Source: Sporopachydermia quercuum (Eukaryota > Ascomycota > Sporopachydermiomycetes > Sporopachydermiales > Sporopachydermiaceae). From it: DNA of 64,000 nucleotides. The stretch is from the NCBI GenBank assembly GCA_001599295.1, contig BCGN01000010.1, positions 62,001 to 126,000 of the forward strand, in the 5' to 3' direction. The translations under genes and the position numbers were made by a program. The notes beneath the pieces were generated by a model, which saw only the letters and a list, made by a program, of their open reading frames with translations, made no database searches and was not told the DNA's origin. Of the stretch, positions 11,090 to 23,200 are shown piece by piece. Every line of letters begins with the position of its first letter. Position 1 is the first letter of the stretch.

Positions 11090-11614
11090 TACTGTGTCCT
11101 AAAACTAATTTCTAATCATATATTGTATTCTTATTCTTATATATTTAACATACTACATGCCTTTTATTATCTACATTAATGTCCTGGACTATCACGTGTA
11201 TGCCTGTTATATTGTTATTAAGATCAATGTACCCAATAGAGATGTGTTCCGTAAATCATGAAATTCTGTTCTGTTGCTTCCACCTATTGCCCACAATATA
11301 CCATATGATGGAATTGATAAACTTGAGTTCAAATAATTAATAATATTTTACCTCCGAATTAAACAAATCGGAAACTATGTAAGAATAAAGTTCTCCACCT
11401 CATGCAACGAATAAGGAAGCCTGGATTATTATTACTGTGCTCGCAAATTAAGCTTCTCCCTATACAGATCACCTACATGTAAGATGCATACAGCGGTCTT
11501 GTTCAGGTACCATTCAATGATACGGTAAAACATCGAAATAAATGATTAATGTGTTGTGAAGAAAATTAAAAAAATGGAGAAACAAAATTTGATAGTAAAT
11601 AGCTGGACTAGAGA

Positions 11615-12070
11615 ATCAATCTCGCAAGTATCATAGCTGCACTACAACTTGAACATCAACCCTCGATAGTTGCTCTTCGTTCAATGTCTCATCATCCTTG
11701 ATTCTAAAAAATGCATCACATATGCTCATTACTTCACCTCGATTACTTCGATATCATGAGACAATTCATGTCCATACTTGAACACTTTGGAACCACTGCC
11801 AAACTCGGTCATTTTCTCGGCTTCTCAGCCCTCCAGCTCTCATTATTCCATTTGCCGTTCCGACAACTTCCGTGCGGCTGTATACTCCAACACGTACTTT
11901 GCATCACCAACTATTTCTTCCCTCCAGGAAACTATCGGAACTCTCTTCAAGTGATCCATCTCATTAAACTTTCCGCACACGTGACCCACAAGGAGCCCAA
12001 AACGTATACCGCCCATTACCCTCCTGTTTCCACTGCGCAATGAATCCTGTTCTGTGTTATCAGTGCACAA
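11615..12070 (-). pseudogene. Unresolved minus-strand gene or gene remnant, fragments only
   Basis: Three minus-strand stretches look like protein-coding sequence. First, about 12070-11843, with an internal ATG at about 12016 and GGIRFGLLVG, then WREEIVGDAKYVLEY. Second, in the same frame after two stop clusters, about 11814-11720, with MTEFGSGSKVFKYGHEL. Third, in another frame, about 11706-11615, with KDDETLNEEQLSRVDVQ and a TGA stop. A GTATGG to TTTTTTAG splice of about 74 nt would join the second and third pieces in frame, but I found no convincing intron to join the first and second. The Gly-rich helix followed by a charged helix is a little like ATP synthase subunit e, a weak resemblance. 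It may be a small multi-exon gene that I cannot resolve, or a broken gene. The plus-strand ORF over it (11711-12043) is rich in His, Leu and Phe, as expected for an antisense shadow. Confidence 0.35.
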
Positions 12071-12210
12071 AAGTTAATAACTATTTTCGTACCCACTAGT
12101 ACAAACGCTAATTACAAAAAAATTTTTCACACCGTAAATTTTTTTTTCCTTATTATGGCCGAATTTTCTGTGAGCGCGCGGCCTTTTTCATTTTTGCTCT
12201 TTTTCTACTT

Positions 12211-12217
12211 TATATAT
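12211..12217 (+). promoter_or_regulatory. TATA-like element of YEF3
   Basis: TATATAT followed 30-70 bases later by a long C/T tract (about 12246-12283), the arrangement typical of strong yeast promoters with initiation in or after a pyrimidine tract. It would imply a leader of about 300 nt for YEF3 unless part is spliced. No clear splice signals are seen in the leader. Confidence 0.45.
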
Positions 12218-12575
12218 CCAAACGTATATCCATCTACACATATTTTCTTCTTTCTTTCTCTTCTTCCCTCTTTCCTTCTGAGTACTGGATAACTAGAAAT
12301 TGTTAACAATTTATTGTTGCTTTTTTTTCACCTACCAATAGAGGACAGACTTGTATTTTATTGTTTTCACGGATTGGTAATTGATTTGTATTTCTTTGAC
12401 AAATAACATATTCTGTTTGATTTCTGCCACATCATCAAACAAACAAAGAGTATTTATTATTGTTCCCAAAGGATATAAAACAATAGGTTAAGGATATTAC
12501 TGGGGGTTTAATTTTGGTTATTATTAGATTTTTATACATTGATTCTTTTTTAAAAAATAAAAACGACTGGAAAAA

Positions 12576-15500
12576 ATGGGTACTGCTCCTCAAGTTTTAA
12601 CAGAGCTCTTGCAAAAGCTCACCATTTCATCAACTGAAGATGATCGTGAGGCTGCTGCTACTAATGTTGCATCATTCATCAATGGACCAATTGAAGAACA
12701 CAGCGCTCCATTTGCCTTTTTCGACGATTTGAAGAAAGCTTTGAATAACAAGAAGGACGTCAATGCTAGATTAGGAGCTCTCTCTGCTATCTCTCACATT
12801 GCCTCTGTCAACAACTTGTCACCCACCATTGAACCTCAAGTTGTAGCTTTGTTAGGAGATGTTTTAGCTTTGGTTGGTAACGACAAGCAAAATGATGTTA
12901 AGGCTGCCGCTACCAAGGCTTCCAAGGACATTGTCAGTGCTATCACTCCTTCCAGCATCAAGGCTCTTTTGCCTCCTATTACTGCCTCTATTGCTTCTTT
13001 CAAATGGCAAGAAAAGATTGCAGCTTTGGAATGTGTTTCCCTTTTGGTTGAAACCGCACCTATCCAAGTTGCTTTAAGAATGACTGAATTGATTCCTGTC
13101 TTATCTGAAGCCATGTGGGATACTAAGAAGGACGTCAAGGAACAAGCTTCCAAGACCATGATCAAGTGTACTGAAACCATTCAAAACAAGGATATTGAAA
13201 AGTTCTTGCCTGCTTTGGTCAAGTCAATTGCTCAACCTACCGAAGTTCCTGAAGTTGTCCATACGTTAGGTGCCACTACTTTCGTCTCCGAAGTTACAAC
13301 TCCTACTTTAGCCATTATGGTTCCCCTTTTATCTAGAGGTTTAGTTGAAAGAGACACTTCCATCAAGAGAAAGGCTGCTGTCATTATCGATAATATGTGT
13401 AAGTTGGTCGATGATCCTCAAGTTATTGCTCCTTTTATGGACAAGTTGTATCCTTCATTGAAGCACAACTATGCTAATATCGCCGATCCCGAAGCTCGTG
13501 GTGTCACCTTACGTGCCATCACCACTTTGAAGAGAGTTGGTGAAATCGGTGAAGATGATAAGATTCCCGAAGTTTCTACTGCTGGTGATACCGCCGTCAC
13601 TCTTAGAGAGTTGAAGTCCTTGTTAGACGAAAAGAAGATCAAAGTTGACCCCAAGTTCGACGTTGTCCTCAACTACGTTGCCTGCATTGCTGGTAACTTG
13701 ATTGACGAACGTATCGTTGACTCTGAACCTTGGTACTCCAACATGACTCCTTTCCTTACTATCTTCTTACACGAAGCTGAGGCCAAGGACATCACCGAAG
13801 AGTGGAGAAAGAAGGCTATTGCCAACATTCCTGGTGGACCTGTTTTCGAAGATGAAGATGAAGAAGGTGAAGAGTTATGTAACTGTGAGTTCTCTTTGGC
13901 TTATGGTGCTAAGATCTTGTTGAACAGAACTCAATTAAGATTGAGAAGAGGTAGAAGATACGGTCTTTGCGGTCCTAACGGTTCCGGTAAGTCTACATTG
14001 ATGAGAGCCATTGCTAATGGTCAAGTCGAAGGTTTCCCTACCCAAGATGAATGTCGAACTGTCTATGTCGAACACGACATTGACGGAACTCACGCTGACA
14101 CAGCTGTGTACCAATTCGTCTTGGATGATGGTAATGTTGGTACCGAAGAAGAAGTCAGAAAAGCATTGAACGATTTCGGTTTCACAAATGAAATGATTGA
14201 AATGCCTATTTCCTCCTTATCTGGTGGTTGGAAAATGAAGCTCGCTTTGGCCAGAGCTGTCTTGAAAAAGGCTGATATCTTATTGTTAGATGAACCTACT
14301 AATCATTTGGATACCGTCAACGTTGCTTGGTTAGTCAACTACTTGAACACCTGTGGTATTACTTCCATCATTGTCTCTCACGACTCTGGTTTCTTGGACA
14401 AGGTTGTTGAATACATTATCCATTACGAAAGATATAAGTTGAGAAAGTATAAGGGTAACTTGTCTGAATTTGTCAAGAAGGTTCCTTCCGCCAAGTCTTA
14501 CTATGAATTAGGAGCTTCTGAAGTTGAGTTCAGATTCCCTGAACCTGGTTTCCTTGAAGGTGTCAAGACTAAGCAAAAAGCTATTGTCAAGGTCCAAAAC
14601 ATGTCGTTCCAATATCCTGGTACCACCAAACCTCAAATCAGTGGAATTAACTTCCAAGTCTCCTTATCTTCCCGTATTGCCGTCATTGGCCCTAATGGTG
14701 CAGGTAAATCTACTTTGATTAACGTTTTGACCGGTGAATTATTACCTACCACTGGTGAAGTCTACGTCCACGAAAACTGTCGTATTGCTTACATTAAGCA
14801 ACACGCTTTTGCCCACATTGATTCTCACTTGGATAAGACTCCTTCTGAATATATTCAATGGCGTTTCCAAACCGGTGAAGATCGTGAAACTATGGACAGA
14901 GCTTCCAGACAAATCAACGAAGATGATGAAAACAGCATGAACAAAATCTTCAAGGTTGAAGGTACTCCAAGAAGAATTGCCGCTATCCACGCCAGAAGAA
15001 AGTTCAAGAACTCTTACGAATACGAATGTTCCTTCTTATTGGGTGAAAACATTGGTCAAAAGAATGAACGATGGGTACCTATGATGTCTGTTGACAATGC
15101 TTGGTTACCAAGAGGTGAATTGATTGAAACTCACTCCAAGATGGTTGCTGAAGTCGATATGAAGGAAGCTTTGGCTTCTGGTCAATTCAGACCTTTAACC
15201 AGAAAGGAAATCGAAGCTCACTGTGAAATGTTAGGTCTTGATGCTGAATTGGTTTCTCATTCTAGAATCAGAGGTTTATCTGGTGGTCAAAAGGTTAAGT
15301 TAGTCTTAGCTGCTTGCACTTGGCAAAGACCTCATTTGATTGTTTTAGATGAACCTACCAACTATCTGGATCGTGACTCTTTAGGAGCTTTGTCTAAGGC
15401 TCTTAAGTCTTTCGAAGGTGGTATTGTTATCATTACCCATTCCGCTGAATTCACCAAGGATTTAACTGACGAAGTTTGGGCTGTTGTTGATGGTAAGATG

Positions 15501-15722
15501 ACACCATCTGGCCACAACTGGGTCCAAGGTCAAGGTGCTGGTCCAAGACTAACTGAAAAGGAGGATGAAGGTGATAAGTTTGATGCTATGGGTAACAAGC
15601 TCGAATCAAAGAAGAAGGCCAAGAAGTTAAGCAGTGCTGAATTAAGAAAGAAGAAGAAGGAAAGAATGAAGAAGAAGAAAGAACTTGGTGATGCTTATGT
15701 TTCATCTGATGAAGAATATTAA
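12576..15722 (+). CDS. YEF3: Translation elongation factor 3 (eEF3)
   Basis: 1048 residues, close to the usual 1044. A fungal-specific cytosolic ATPase that helps eEF1A deliver aminoacyl-tRNA and ejects E-site tRNA. Order of parts: N-terminal HEAT repeats (about 1-320), a four-helix bundle, ABC cassette 1 with Walker A GPNGSGKS at 466-473, signature LSGGW at 548-552 and DEPTNHLD near 569, then cassette 2 with GPNGAGKS at 705-712, an inserted chromodomain-like stretch, LSGGQ at 901-905 and [10 protein letters not shown] from 925. The tail is strongly lysine-rich (ribosome and eEF1A binding). Codon use is markedly biased (GGT, GCT, AAG, GAA, TCC/TCT, AGA), as expected for very high expression. 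Leu931 is encoded by CTG at 15366-15368. Start chosen at the ATG preceded by an A-rich context. Confidence 0.98.
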   Translation: MGTAPQVLTELLQKLTISSTEDDREAAATNVASFINGPIEEHSAPFAFFDDLKKALNNKKDVNARLGALSAISHIASVNNLSPTIEPQVVALLGDVLALVGNDKQNDVKAAATKASKDIVSAITPSSIKALLPPITASIASFKWQEKIAALECVSLLVETAPIQVALRMTELIPVLSEAMWDTKKDVKEQASKTMIKCTETIQNKDIEKFLPALVKSIAQPTEVPEVVHTLGATTFVSEVTTPTLAIMVPLLSRGLVERDTSIKRKAAVIIDNMCKLVDDPQVIAPFMDKLYPSLKHNYANIADPEARGVTLRAITTLKRVGEIGEDDKIPEVSTAGDTAVTLRELKSLLDEKKIKVDPKFDVVLNYVACIAGNLIDERIVDSEPWYSNMTPFLTIFLHEAEAKDITEEWRKKAIANIPGGPVFEDEDEEGEELCNCEFSLAYGAKILLNRTQLRLRRGRRYGLCGPNGSGKSTLMRAIANGQVEGFPTQDECRTVYVEHDIDGTHADTAVYQFVLDDGNVGTEEEVRKALNDFGFTNEMIEMPISSLSGGWKMKLALARAVLKKADILLLDEPTNHLDTVNVAWLVNYLNTCGITSIIVSHDSGFLDKVVEYIIHYERYKLRKYKGNLSEFVKKVPSAKSYYELGASEVEFRFPEPGFLEGVKTKQKAIVKVQNMSFQYPGTTKPQISGINFQVSLSSRIAVIGPNGAGKSTLINVLTGELLPTTGEVYVHENCRIAYIKQHAFAHIDSHLDKTPSEYIQWRFQTGEDRETMDRASRQINEDDENSMNKIFKVEGTPRRIAAIHARRKFKNSYEYECSFLLGENIGQKNERWVPMMSVDNAWLPRGELIETHSKMVAEVDMKEALASGQFRPLTRKEIEAHCEMLGLDAELVSHSRIRGLSGGQKVKLVLAACTWQRPHLIVLDEPTNYLDRDSLGALSKALKSFEGGIVIITHSAEFTKDLTDEVWAVVDGKMTPSGHNWVQGQGAGPRLTEKEDEGDKFDAMGNKLESKKKAKKLSSAELRKKKKERMKKKKELGDAYVSSDEEY

Positions 15723-16834
15723 ATGGGTTGGTTATAATTATCTCTCATAATTGTAATTAATTTTCTTGATAGAAATATACATACATATGTTTCAATTTTT
15801 AAGTATTTTATAGATAATTGGCTGGAGGAATTAACCATTGAGTCAGTTGATTTGATGTGGCGTCGAAATTATTGATTCTTTGGTTTTTCTAATCAAATAA
15901 ATTTACTTGATTTGTTTATATTTTAGTTGAATTGTAACTTATCGTACTCATTGTATTTATCTTGAGTTATGTCTAATATTTATCAACATAGTGGATGTAA
16001 TCAATTGCAGAGCAACAACAGATTACGCATTTATTTCCACCATTAACGTATGTTGTGTTGTGCTCTTGTTTTTTAGGCTCTCCTCTTCTATTACACTGGA
16101 TTCTAGATTCTGGTCTCTAACTAACGAGTAATATGTATGCTTTTGATATTTAATGTCACTGTTGGAGTTAATTGGTAATATTATCCAAGGGAAGTTAATC
16201 TTCATGTTTGGTTGACATAGAGAAACGCTTCTATTGATTCCAACAATTATAATGCCCTGATTTGAAGAATCCTCTGTGCCATTCTAATATGCAAGAATAC
16301 TAGATAAAGATCATAGACATATCACATACATAGACTATGTATCTCCCACAAAAACGGCTGTTTTGTTTCAAGATGTGTATCTTTTTTGTTTGGAGTATTC
16401 TCTTGATCTTCGGAGATGTAAACAATGGGAATATAAATAATGGTGCAGCTTTTCTCAATCTTTTGATAAAAAACAATTATCACCAGATTTCATTCATGTC
16501 TACTTCATGCTGCTTACTTCAAAGCGGGTGGTCGAGCTGTAAGGTGAACAAGCTATTAGAACAGAGATTGTCAGCCTGATAAAATAGATATCAATTAGAC
16601 ATCATGGACTAACAACTGTTGGTTCTCAAAAAATCCTAAGGTCCTAGTGACTGAGAAATTACTAAAATATGAAATTGGGAAAGGAACAGCGTAGGAGAAC
16701 ATCAATTCTTCTACTTATTTAGTTCATATATCTATATGACATCTCGAACCCATATATCCACCATAACAAACCATCAAAGCAAACATTAACTTATCTTAGT
16801 CATTCAAAATGGTATATACCCATGACACAGATCA
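15723..16834. other. Convergent intergenic region, nothing recognised
   Basis: Between the ends of YEF3 and the SUR1-like gene. AT-rich. Short frames at 16023-16205 (minus) and 16337-16579 (plus) have no coding character I can support. Confidence 0.5.
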
Positions 16835-18307
16835 TCATTGTATTCTTCTTGCTACTGTTTTCCATAGTCTACCAACAGCCCTACTTGCTGTATTATATAT
16901 TTTTTTTATCCATCTTTTAGGCATCACTAGTTGTAAATCATCTTTCGTCATTAATGAATATCTTCCAAACGTTTGGAGATGCATGAACAATCTATAATTA
17001 AATAACAAAATATACCATATGACGAGAATGATGAATGACACTAATAACACCATCAATGGAGGATATTCGAATGCAGTTACTAGAACTTTAGCATCGTATA
17101 GATGCCATGAGGACCCAGGCAGATCAGCAAAGAATCTTGTTTGCATTTCAACTTTAGAATAACCAAAAGGATTTGATGTAGATAAGGAATTGAGAGACAC
17201 ACCAGTAAAGGGGTGAAATACGTTGACGGAGTAATCATCAATGTCCGATTCAACTTCAGTTAATGGAGAAGAGCTGTTGAAAACTTCATCAATAGATCCT
17301 AATTGCTGACTGCTGCCTTGCTGCACTTCTTGTTCTTGCCCCTGTTCTTGCTCCTGTTCCTGTTCTTTGTGATCTTCTTCTGTAGGTGAATACAATACGC
17401 GAAAGTCTAACAAATCCACCTTATCCAAATCCCAGTTCTCACTAATGCTAACCTTCTGCAAATCAGTCTTGGCTCGTGCCATCATCAGCTTGTAATAATT
17501 CTCATTATACCATTTCCACCTTTTGAATCTATTCCATACAACAGTTAAAAATAAAGGCCCTGTACAATACATTATAGTAAAATAAGGCAACACAAACCTA
17601 CTATTAAAGCTCCAATTATAGTTCCATAACTTCAGTGAACCAATGACATTCTGGAAGAATAGATGATTAGGAATGGAACCCATAACGTCATTAGATATCC
17701 CTACAGGTTCAGTATGTCTAGCCCATGCAGGAAATGATAATAACGGATCAATCCTTGATGTACATACTACATCAAGGTCAATATATACTCCACCGTAATG
17801 ATTCAAAATAAAATATCGCAATACATCAGATCTCATGATGTTATATGGATAGCCATCGAAAATAGGTAGAAACCAAGGATAATATTGAGCTATGAATTCT
17901 CTTGCTGATACATCCGTCCATAGGATGTACTTATAGTCTGGATGCAATGCCTTACATGATTGTTGAGCCTCTAGCCAATCAGTCGGAATTGATTCACTTT
18001 TATAAGTTTGATGAATGATTTTGGGTATAATAGGAGTATTGATGTTGATTCCTAAATTGTTATTGTCGTTTGGGCTCATCAGCGCCAGATCTTTTTCGTT
18101 GATTGCATATTTTGGTGAATTGGTGAAAAACAAGCCAATGAAGTCTGTGAAAAGAGGCAGAATATATATGAAAGCTAAGAAGTATACTGTGACAAGTGAG
18201 AAGAGCATGATTTTGTACATGCGCTTTTTTGAGGTTGAAAACTTTGAATATGGTGGATAATTTGATAGGAACTCTTGAGAAACAGAGCCACTGTATCGGT
18301 TGATCAT
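16835..18307 (-). CDS. Mannosyl-inositolphosphoceramide synthase catalytic subunit, SUR1/CSH1 type
   Basis: 490 residues, a GT32-family glycosyltransferase. A short cytosolic N-terminus is followed by a membrane segment (about 30-55), then PKIIHQTYKSESIP, NIMRSDVLRYFILNHYGGVYIDLDVV with the metal-binding DxD at Asp177/Asp179, and a further membrane segment near 400-425. Sur1/Csh1 work with Csg2 in the Golgi to add mannose from GDP-mannose to inositolphosphoceramide. The protein is about 100 residues longer than S. cerevisiae Sur1. The extra length includes a glutamine/glutamate repeat (EQEQEQEQGQEQE, about 313-326) and a tail after the last membrane segment. It could be the orthologue of either SUR1 or CSH1, which are duplicates in S. 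cerevisiae, so no symbol is assigned. Confidence 0.88.
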   Translation of the reverse strand: MINRYSGSVSQEFLSNYPPYSKFSTSKKRMYKIMLFSLVTVYFLAFIYILPLFTDFIGLFFTNSPKYAINEKDLALMSPNDNNNLGININTPIIPKIIHQTYKSESIPTDWLEAQQSCKALHPDYKYILWTDVSAREFIAQYYPWFLPIFDGYPYNIMRSDVLRYFILNHYGGVYIDLDVVCTSRIDPLLSFPAWARHTEPVGISNDVMGSIPNHLFFQNVIGSLKLWNYNWSFNSRFVLPYFTIMYCTGPLFLTVVWNRFKRWKWYNENYYKLMMARAKTDLQKVSISENWDLDKVDLLDFRVLYSPTEEDHKEQEQEQEQGQEQEVQQGSSQQLGSIDEVFNSSSPLTEVESDIDDYSVNVFHPFTGVSLNSLSTSNPFGYSKVEMQTRFFADLPGSSWHLYDAKVLVTAFEYPPLMVLLVSFIILVIWYILLFNYRLFMHLQTFGRYSLMTKDDLQLVMPKRWIKKIYNTASRAVGRLWKTVARRIQ

Positions 18308-20231
18308 TTTTTTTTTTTTGAGTGGAATGCTTCATGAAATTGTAACAAAGGTTTGACCATATATGATCAAGCACTAAAAGAGTGCTACTCAACCAGTAAA
18401 TGAAAAAGAGTGAACAAGCAGAATGATACCAGGTACTATTTCATAGAATCAACAGACGAACAGAAATTCACAGATCTCACCTCAAAGCTCACGACCAAGA
18501 GTCAACACAGATAATGAGTAATATGCAATCAGTGCCCAACGTTCAATAGTATGATTAATGATAGAGAGTATGCTTCTAGTAACAAAATATGAATACTGCA
18601 ATCTAATCGCTGATAAGCAATCAGTCTTGTAAAGAGATCAAAGCCGTGATCGTTGAATGAAAGCCGAGCTTGCGATTTAACTGAATACTTGTTGAACGAA
18701 GAGGAACAACATTCAAAACTAGATACAGTATAATAGCAATTATTAGCGGGTCATCCACTATTTCAAAGAGATGCTTAAACAGTATTTTTGTGTATTTGCA
18801 ACCGAGTTTGATCTAATAAGATATTCTTGGGTAATTCTCTACAATGCTGAATGAACTCTTGTAAATTGGTTTCGAAGCCTTCGAGCCATTTGAGCCCTTT
18901 GACTGCACAAATTGTTTCTTTCCCTTTTAAATCAAAAGTAAAGGCCAAGCTTATTATTAACGTGTAGCAACAATAGAATACCAATAAATAAAAGCAGAAT
19001 AATGGCAGTATCAACATTTGCAAATACTAACCAGAAACAAACCTATCAGTATCTACAGTGGAAGCTAGTTGATACGCGACTCACTTTTGTCCTTCCAACA
19101 CGAAAAGAATCACAACCCGTTCGTGTTTGCTTTGCTGGAAAATTAACTGACGGATACAAAAGCGTAACTGATCTCTAAATAATACAAAATTGGGAGCTCA
19201 GGTTGCGTGGTTAAGCACTAGGTGAACGAGCAAAAAGTATTCTGCTAGAACTGTTTCTTATTATTGGCGACGATTTGATTTGATTGTGGTAATCCGTTTC
19301 GAGCAAAACAGGGTTGGGGTTCCAGCATGAACAAAAGGTGGGGTGCCACGTGATATCTCGAATAGATAGGCGAGAAAAATCGACGGTTGAATGTCTGCGT
19401 AAAAGAAAAATGAGTCACAGAAATCAACAGGAACAGCAAAAAATTAACTTCTACAACAAAGTTTAAGGGACTATTATTAATTAAAGCATTTTGATAGCTT
19501 GCAACGTTGTCTAACACTGNCAAATGGTTAACTATTGACAAATAACTAAAATAATGAGAACATTCTGAAACACTCACGGCTGGAGATTCTCAATTAGGTT
19601 AGTTGCAGTAGGAAATATGTAGATAGTTGATTATAGATAAGGTGGTTTGGAAATTTGCAGTGGAAAACGAGCATTCACTGAAATTTCAGTAGAATTTTTG
19701 TAAACTATCAAAACAAGGGGAAAAATTGTTTTGGGTTAATTACGAATTAGTGATATCTAACTGGAGATTCTATTGGGATCTCCTCTGTTAATTTCATAAA
19801 CGTTTTGAAGATACTCAATTAGTAAATCGTAATTACAAAACAGGAAGTTAAAATAGTGTTAAAAAAGAATAGTTGGTACTAGTCGAACTTTACTTATGAC
19901 AAGATTCGAAGCTCACTCGTCAATGGTCAATTATTAAATTTGATTGCCGAAACAAAATGAAAGATAATTAGTTGGAATAAAGAAACTTGAACAGTCAGAA
20001 GTCAAAAAATGTAGGCTTGTACAGTGGGTAAAATCTGCTCTCTCGTTGTACTACTCCCCAAAATGCTACTACTCTCGTTCTGGAAACAATGAAGGACCCA
20101 CTGAACTTGCCTCTCTACGACTATTCAATATGTCAACATAAATAAATCATAACAGTTTTTGTAAAATTCTCTTGATCATTTTCTTTTTGTCTATCCACAC
20201 GTAACTACTATCTATATCGTATAGCTATTGT
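18308..20231. other. Long intergenic region, only doubtful small frames
   Basis: Between the starts/ends of the two minus-strand genes, so it contains the SUR1-like promoter and the RQC2 3' flank. It holds a possible 80-codon minus-strand frame (18775-19017, listed separately) and a minus-strand stretch at about 19245-19577 that includes an ambiguous base (19520) and a CTTTTACGCAG acceptor-like site near 19396. A TACTAAC at about 19026 on the plus strand has no partner 5' splice site. CACGTG lies at 19348-19353. Confidence 0.45.
18775..19017 (-). CDS. Hypothetical small protein, 80 codons
   Basis: ATG at 19017. A strongly hydrophobic N-terminal stretch of about 28 residues (a possible membrane anchor or signal) is followed by a soluble segment with FDLKGKETICAVKGLKWLEG and RELPKNILLDQTRLQIHK. 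The charged second half looks more protein-like than neighbouring shadow frames. I do not recognise it, and chance cannot be excluded in AT-rich DNA. Confidence 0.22.
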   Translation of the reverse strand: MLILPLFCFYLLVFYCCYTLIISLAFTFDLKGKETICAVKGLKWLEGFETNLQEFIQHCRELPKNILLDQTRLQIHKNTV

Positions 20232-23200
20232 CTAATGCTTCTTCTTCTTTCCTTTTCCACCAGCACCTCCATTGCTACCAGCACTTGCTCCTTTGGATCT
20301 TGCTTTACCAACAGCTTTACTCATTGCATCAGGGACAACCAATTTGATCTTACTAACAGCAATAGGTAACAGCAAATCAGTATCTTTGATCTGTTTCAAG
20401 ATCTCCAGTTCTTTGGGCCAGGGGTAAAACTTGTCACTCTGGGTGGTATCAACCTTCAAAGGATTAGTAAACATATACAAACATTGATTGATAGCTTTGC
20501 CTTTCTTCAGGTTACCTGGTTGAATCTTCACTTTATACTTATACTTCAATAAAGCGTTCCAAGGACCAAATATTGGAACAAGATTAATAGGATTATCATC
20601 CGAATTCAATATAGGAACAATGGAATCAAGCTTATTAATATAGTCAGTATCCACAGCATTATCAGCGTTACTATTATCTAATAATTCCTGCTGTTTTCTT
20701 ATCAAACTTTCCTCATAACGTTTCTTCTGCTCCTGTTTTCTTTTCAATTGCTGTAGCCGTTGTAACTCTGCTTCCTCAGCAGCTTTCCTCTTTTCACTTT
20801 CCTTCTCAACACCTTTTAATGTCCCTAAAGCTTGCATACGTAGATTTCGCTCTTCTTCATCTTGATCTGCATATTTGGTTGCCATCTTCTTCAGTTTTCC
20901 TTTCTTTCCTCTTACTTTTGAAACAGAAGCATTAGTACCACCAGTAGATTTCTTAGAAGACACGTTCAATTCATCAAGCTGTGACATTATATCGTTTATC
21001 GTACTACTGGCAGCAGAATCAGAAGTAGAATTCATCTCGTTGTTAAAAGTATTGGCATAGTTTGAGATATCAATTCCTTTCTTCATTAGTTTTCTTTCCT
21101 TAGCCGAAAGGCGTTTCTTACCTGCGACACCAGCAGCATTAGAAGAGATACTATCAGAATTAGTATCAATACTGGCAGCGCTGCTTTTACTATCATCCGA
21201 TTCATTTTCAGTTTCCTTTTCATCATTTTGTTCGAATTGTTCTTGTTGACGCTTGAAACTGTCTAAACCGTAACGCTCTGCTTGGGACTTTAAATCAGAT
21301 TCATCATCTTTATCAGCAGCAGTCGCGGTTGAATACGATTCTGTCTTCTCACTATCATTATCATTAGAATTAGAGGATCCAATGATACTAGAACCAGCGA
21401 CGGCTATTGTAGTATTCTTACTACCATCAGAATTATTAATGTTATCAGTGGAAGCTTCGTCATTGCCTGGATTCTTAGTACTATCACCATCGTTTGTCTT
21501 TTCATCATTCTCATCCATAATTTCCTCCTTTTCATCTACATAAACACCCATCTGCTTCTCTCTCTCTGTTCTCATCTCCTTATACCGGTGAGTGGTCTCC
21601 TCATCAACTAACCAACCTATGGCAAAGCCCATCACCAACTGACTAGGCGGCAGAAATACCTTATCTCCAGTGATAGCAAATTCACCAGGTTGCATGCCAA
21701 TCTCTTTCTGAACTTGATTATACTTAACCCACCAGGCCGATGTAACCATTTTCGCTTCCCATGCTTTAGATGTAGACACTGCAAACGTTCCTGCCTGCAT
21801 TAATGCCATTGGTGATACTTCGTCAAACCCAGGTCTGTTTTTAACTATTAGAGCACAGGAGCCTTCAATATCACTTGAAACGTAAACATCACCAGGTTTG
21901 AAGTATTTAGCATACAGAATATCGTTTTGGGCACCGTCTTTGCCTCCTAAAACCANGAACCCATCACTGGAAATGAACCAGTAAAATTTCTCAAACCAGT
22001 AGGGCTGCCTCACAGATTTTAACTGTTGGATATCAGATTTTAGATGCCTTTTCATGTCTCTGGATATTTTATCCTGAGTAGATTTCAAAGCATAATCAGC
22101 CTGTTTTATCGTTTTGTTTTGTTGAAGAGCGGCTTGCCGCTTCTTATCAAAATAGGTAACTGCATTGGCCCAGGCAGATATGCCAAGATCTATCGATACT
22201 TCAGTAGTTTTAACAGGAGAAGACTTTCCACGGGAACGGTTACATGATATGGAAGAACGGCCAGAGTCTGAGTCAGAATCGGAAGAACTATCAGAAGAGC
22301 TGTCGGAAGAGTTTTCGGAATCCAATTCCGAGCCAGAACCGGAGTCAGATTTGTTATTAGAATCGAAATCTTCGTTGTAGTAACTAGGCAAGGGTAGTAT
22401 CACTTTCACCCTGTTATTTTCCAAATCCAAAGGCAGTTTGATATTGGTAGCTATAGGATCTCTTCTTGACTGTCTTTCGGTAATCAATTTCTCGATATTC
22501 ACCCAATCCATGCTTTGATTGATATATTTCAGCACATACTCCTTAACTTGTTCCACCAAATCAGCGTTATCCTGTATAGCTTCACCTTGCAATTGGGATA
22601 ATTTCTGCTGTGTTTCCAGCGATTCCAACCGTTTATCACGTTCAGCTTTGGCAGCATTCAAACGTTTATCTGCCAATTTCTCTTGTTGCAATACTTTCAA
22701 AGAAGCTTTGGTTGCTTCAACAGTAGAAAAGAACCTGTCAGCAGTACGATTATAACCAGAAACTTTGATCAATTCGTATGTTTTTTCTTCAGTGCCTTTC
22801 GGAACTAAAGGTTTAAAAGGATGGAAATCATCAAAAATACGACTTTTATCCTCAGGATTAATTCCAGAAGGTAAATTATCAACCGTAGCAGCAATAATGC
22901 TGGTAGCAACACTACTAGTGTTTCTACTGTTATCTTTATAGGCAACTATATAACCAGCTAAAGATTCAGGCTCCTGTTTAATGGTAACATTGATACTCTG
23001 TAACGTTTCGACTGACTTCTTGATCGCCTGGACTATTAAACTGACTTGTGAAGAGTCAACTGATGATATGTCAATGTTAGAGCTAAGAGTGTCAGGCTCA
23101 ATTCCCACTTCATATAACGATTTAGTGATTAAACCTGACGATAAATAGCTCAAATGTGAGTATAGCAACTTGGAAATTGAATACTGTTTCCTTTGCTTCT

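Larger units (their letters stand above)
11090..12575. other. Intergenic region with minus-strand coding-like fragments and the YEF3 promoter
   Basis: Left part: 3' flank of the glutaredoxin gene, AT-rich. About 11615-12070: minus-strand coding-like fragments (listed separately). Right part: YEF3 promoter with a TATATAT box at 12211-12217, a pyrimidine-rich tract at about 12246-12283 and a long AT-rich leader. CACGTG lies at 11193-11198 and 11978-11983. Confidence 0.55.

Noticed and set aside
11711-12043. Plus-strand ORF of 110 codons between GRX3/4 and YEF3
   Set aside because: Its composition (many His, Leu, Phe and Cys) is that of an antisense shadow in codon register with minus-strand coding-like sequence; no family resemblance.
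19020-19170. TACTAAC followed by an open 42-codon frame on the plus strand
   Set aside because: No compatible donor with an ATG-started exon could be found upstream in any phase. A 7-base motif is expected several times by chance in this window.
19245-19577. Minus-strand 110-codon frame with an ambiguous base
   Set aside because: It begins with a non-ATG codon and its composition is not protein-like in any one frame; the acceptor-like site at 19396 lacks a branch site.
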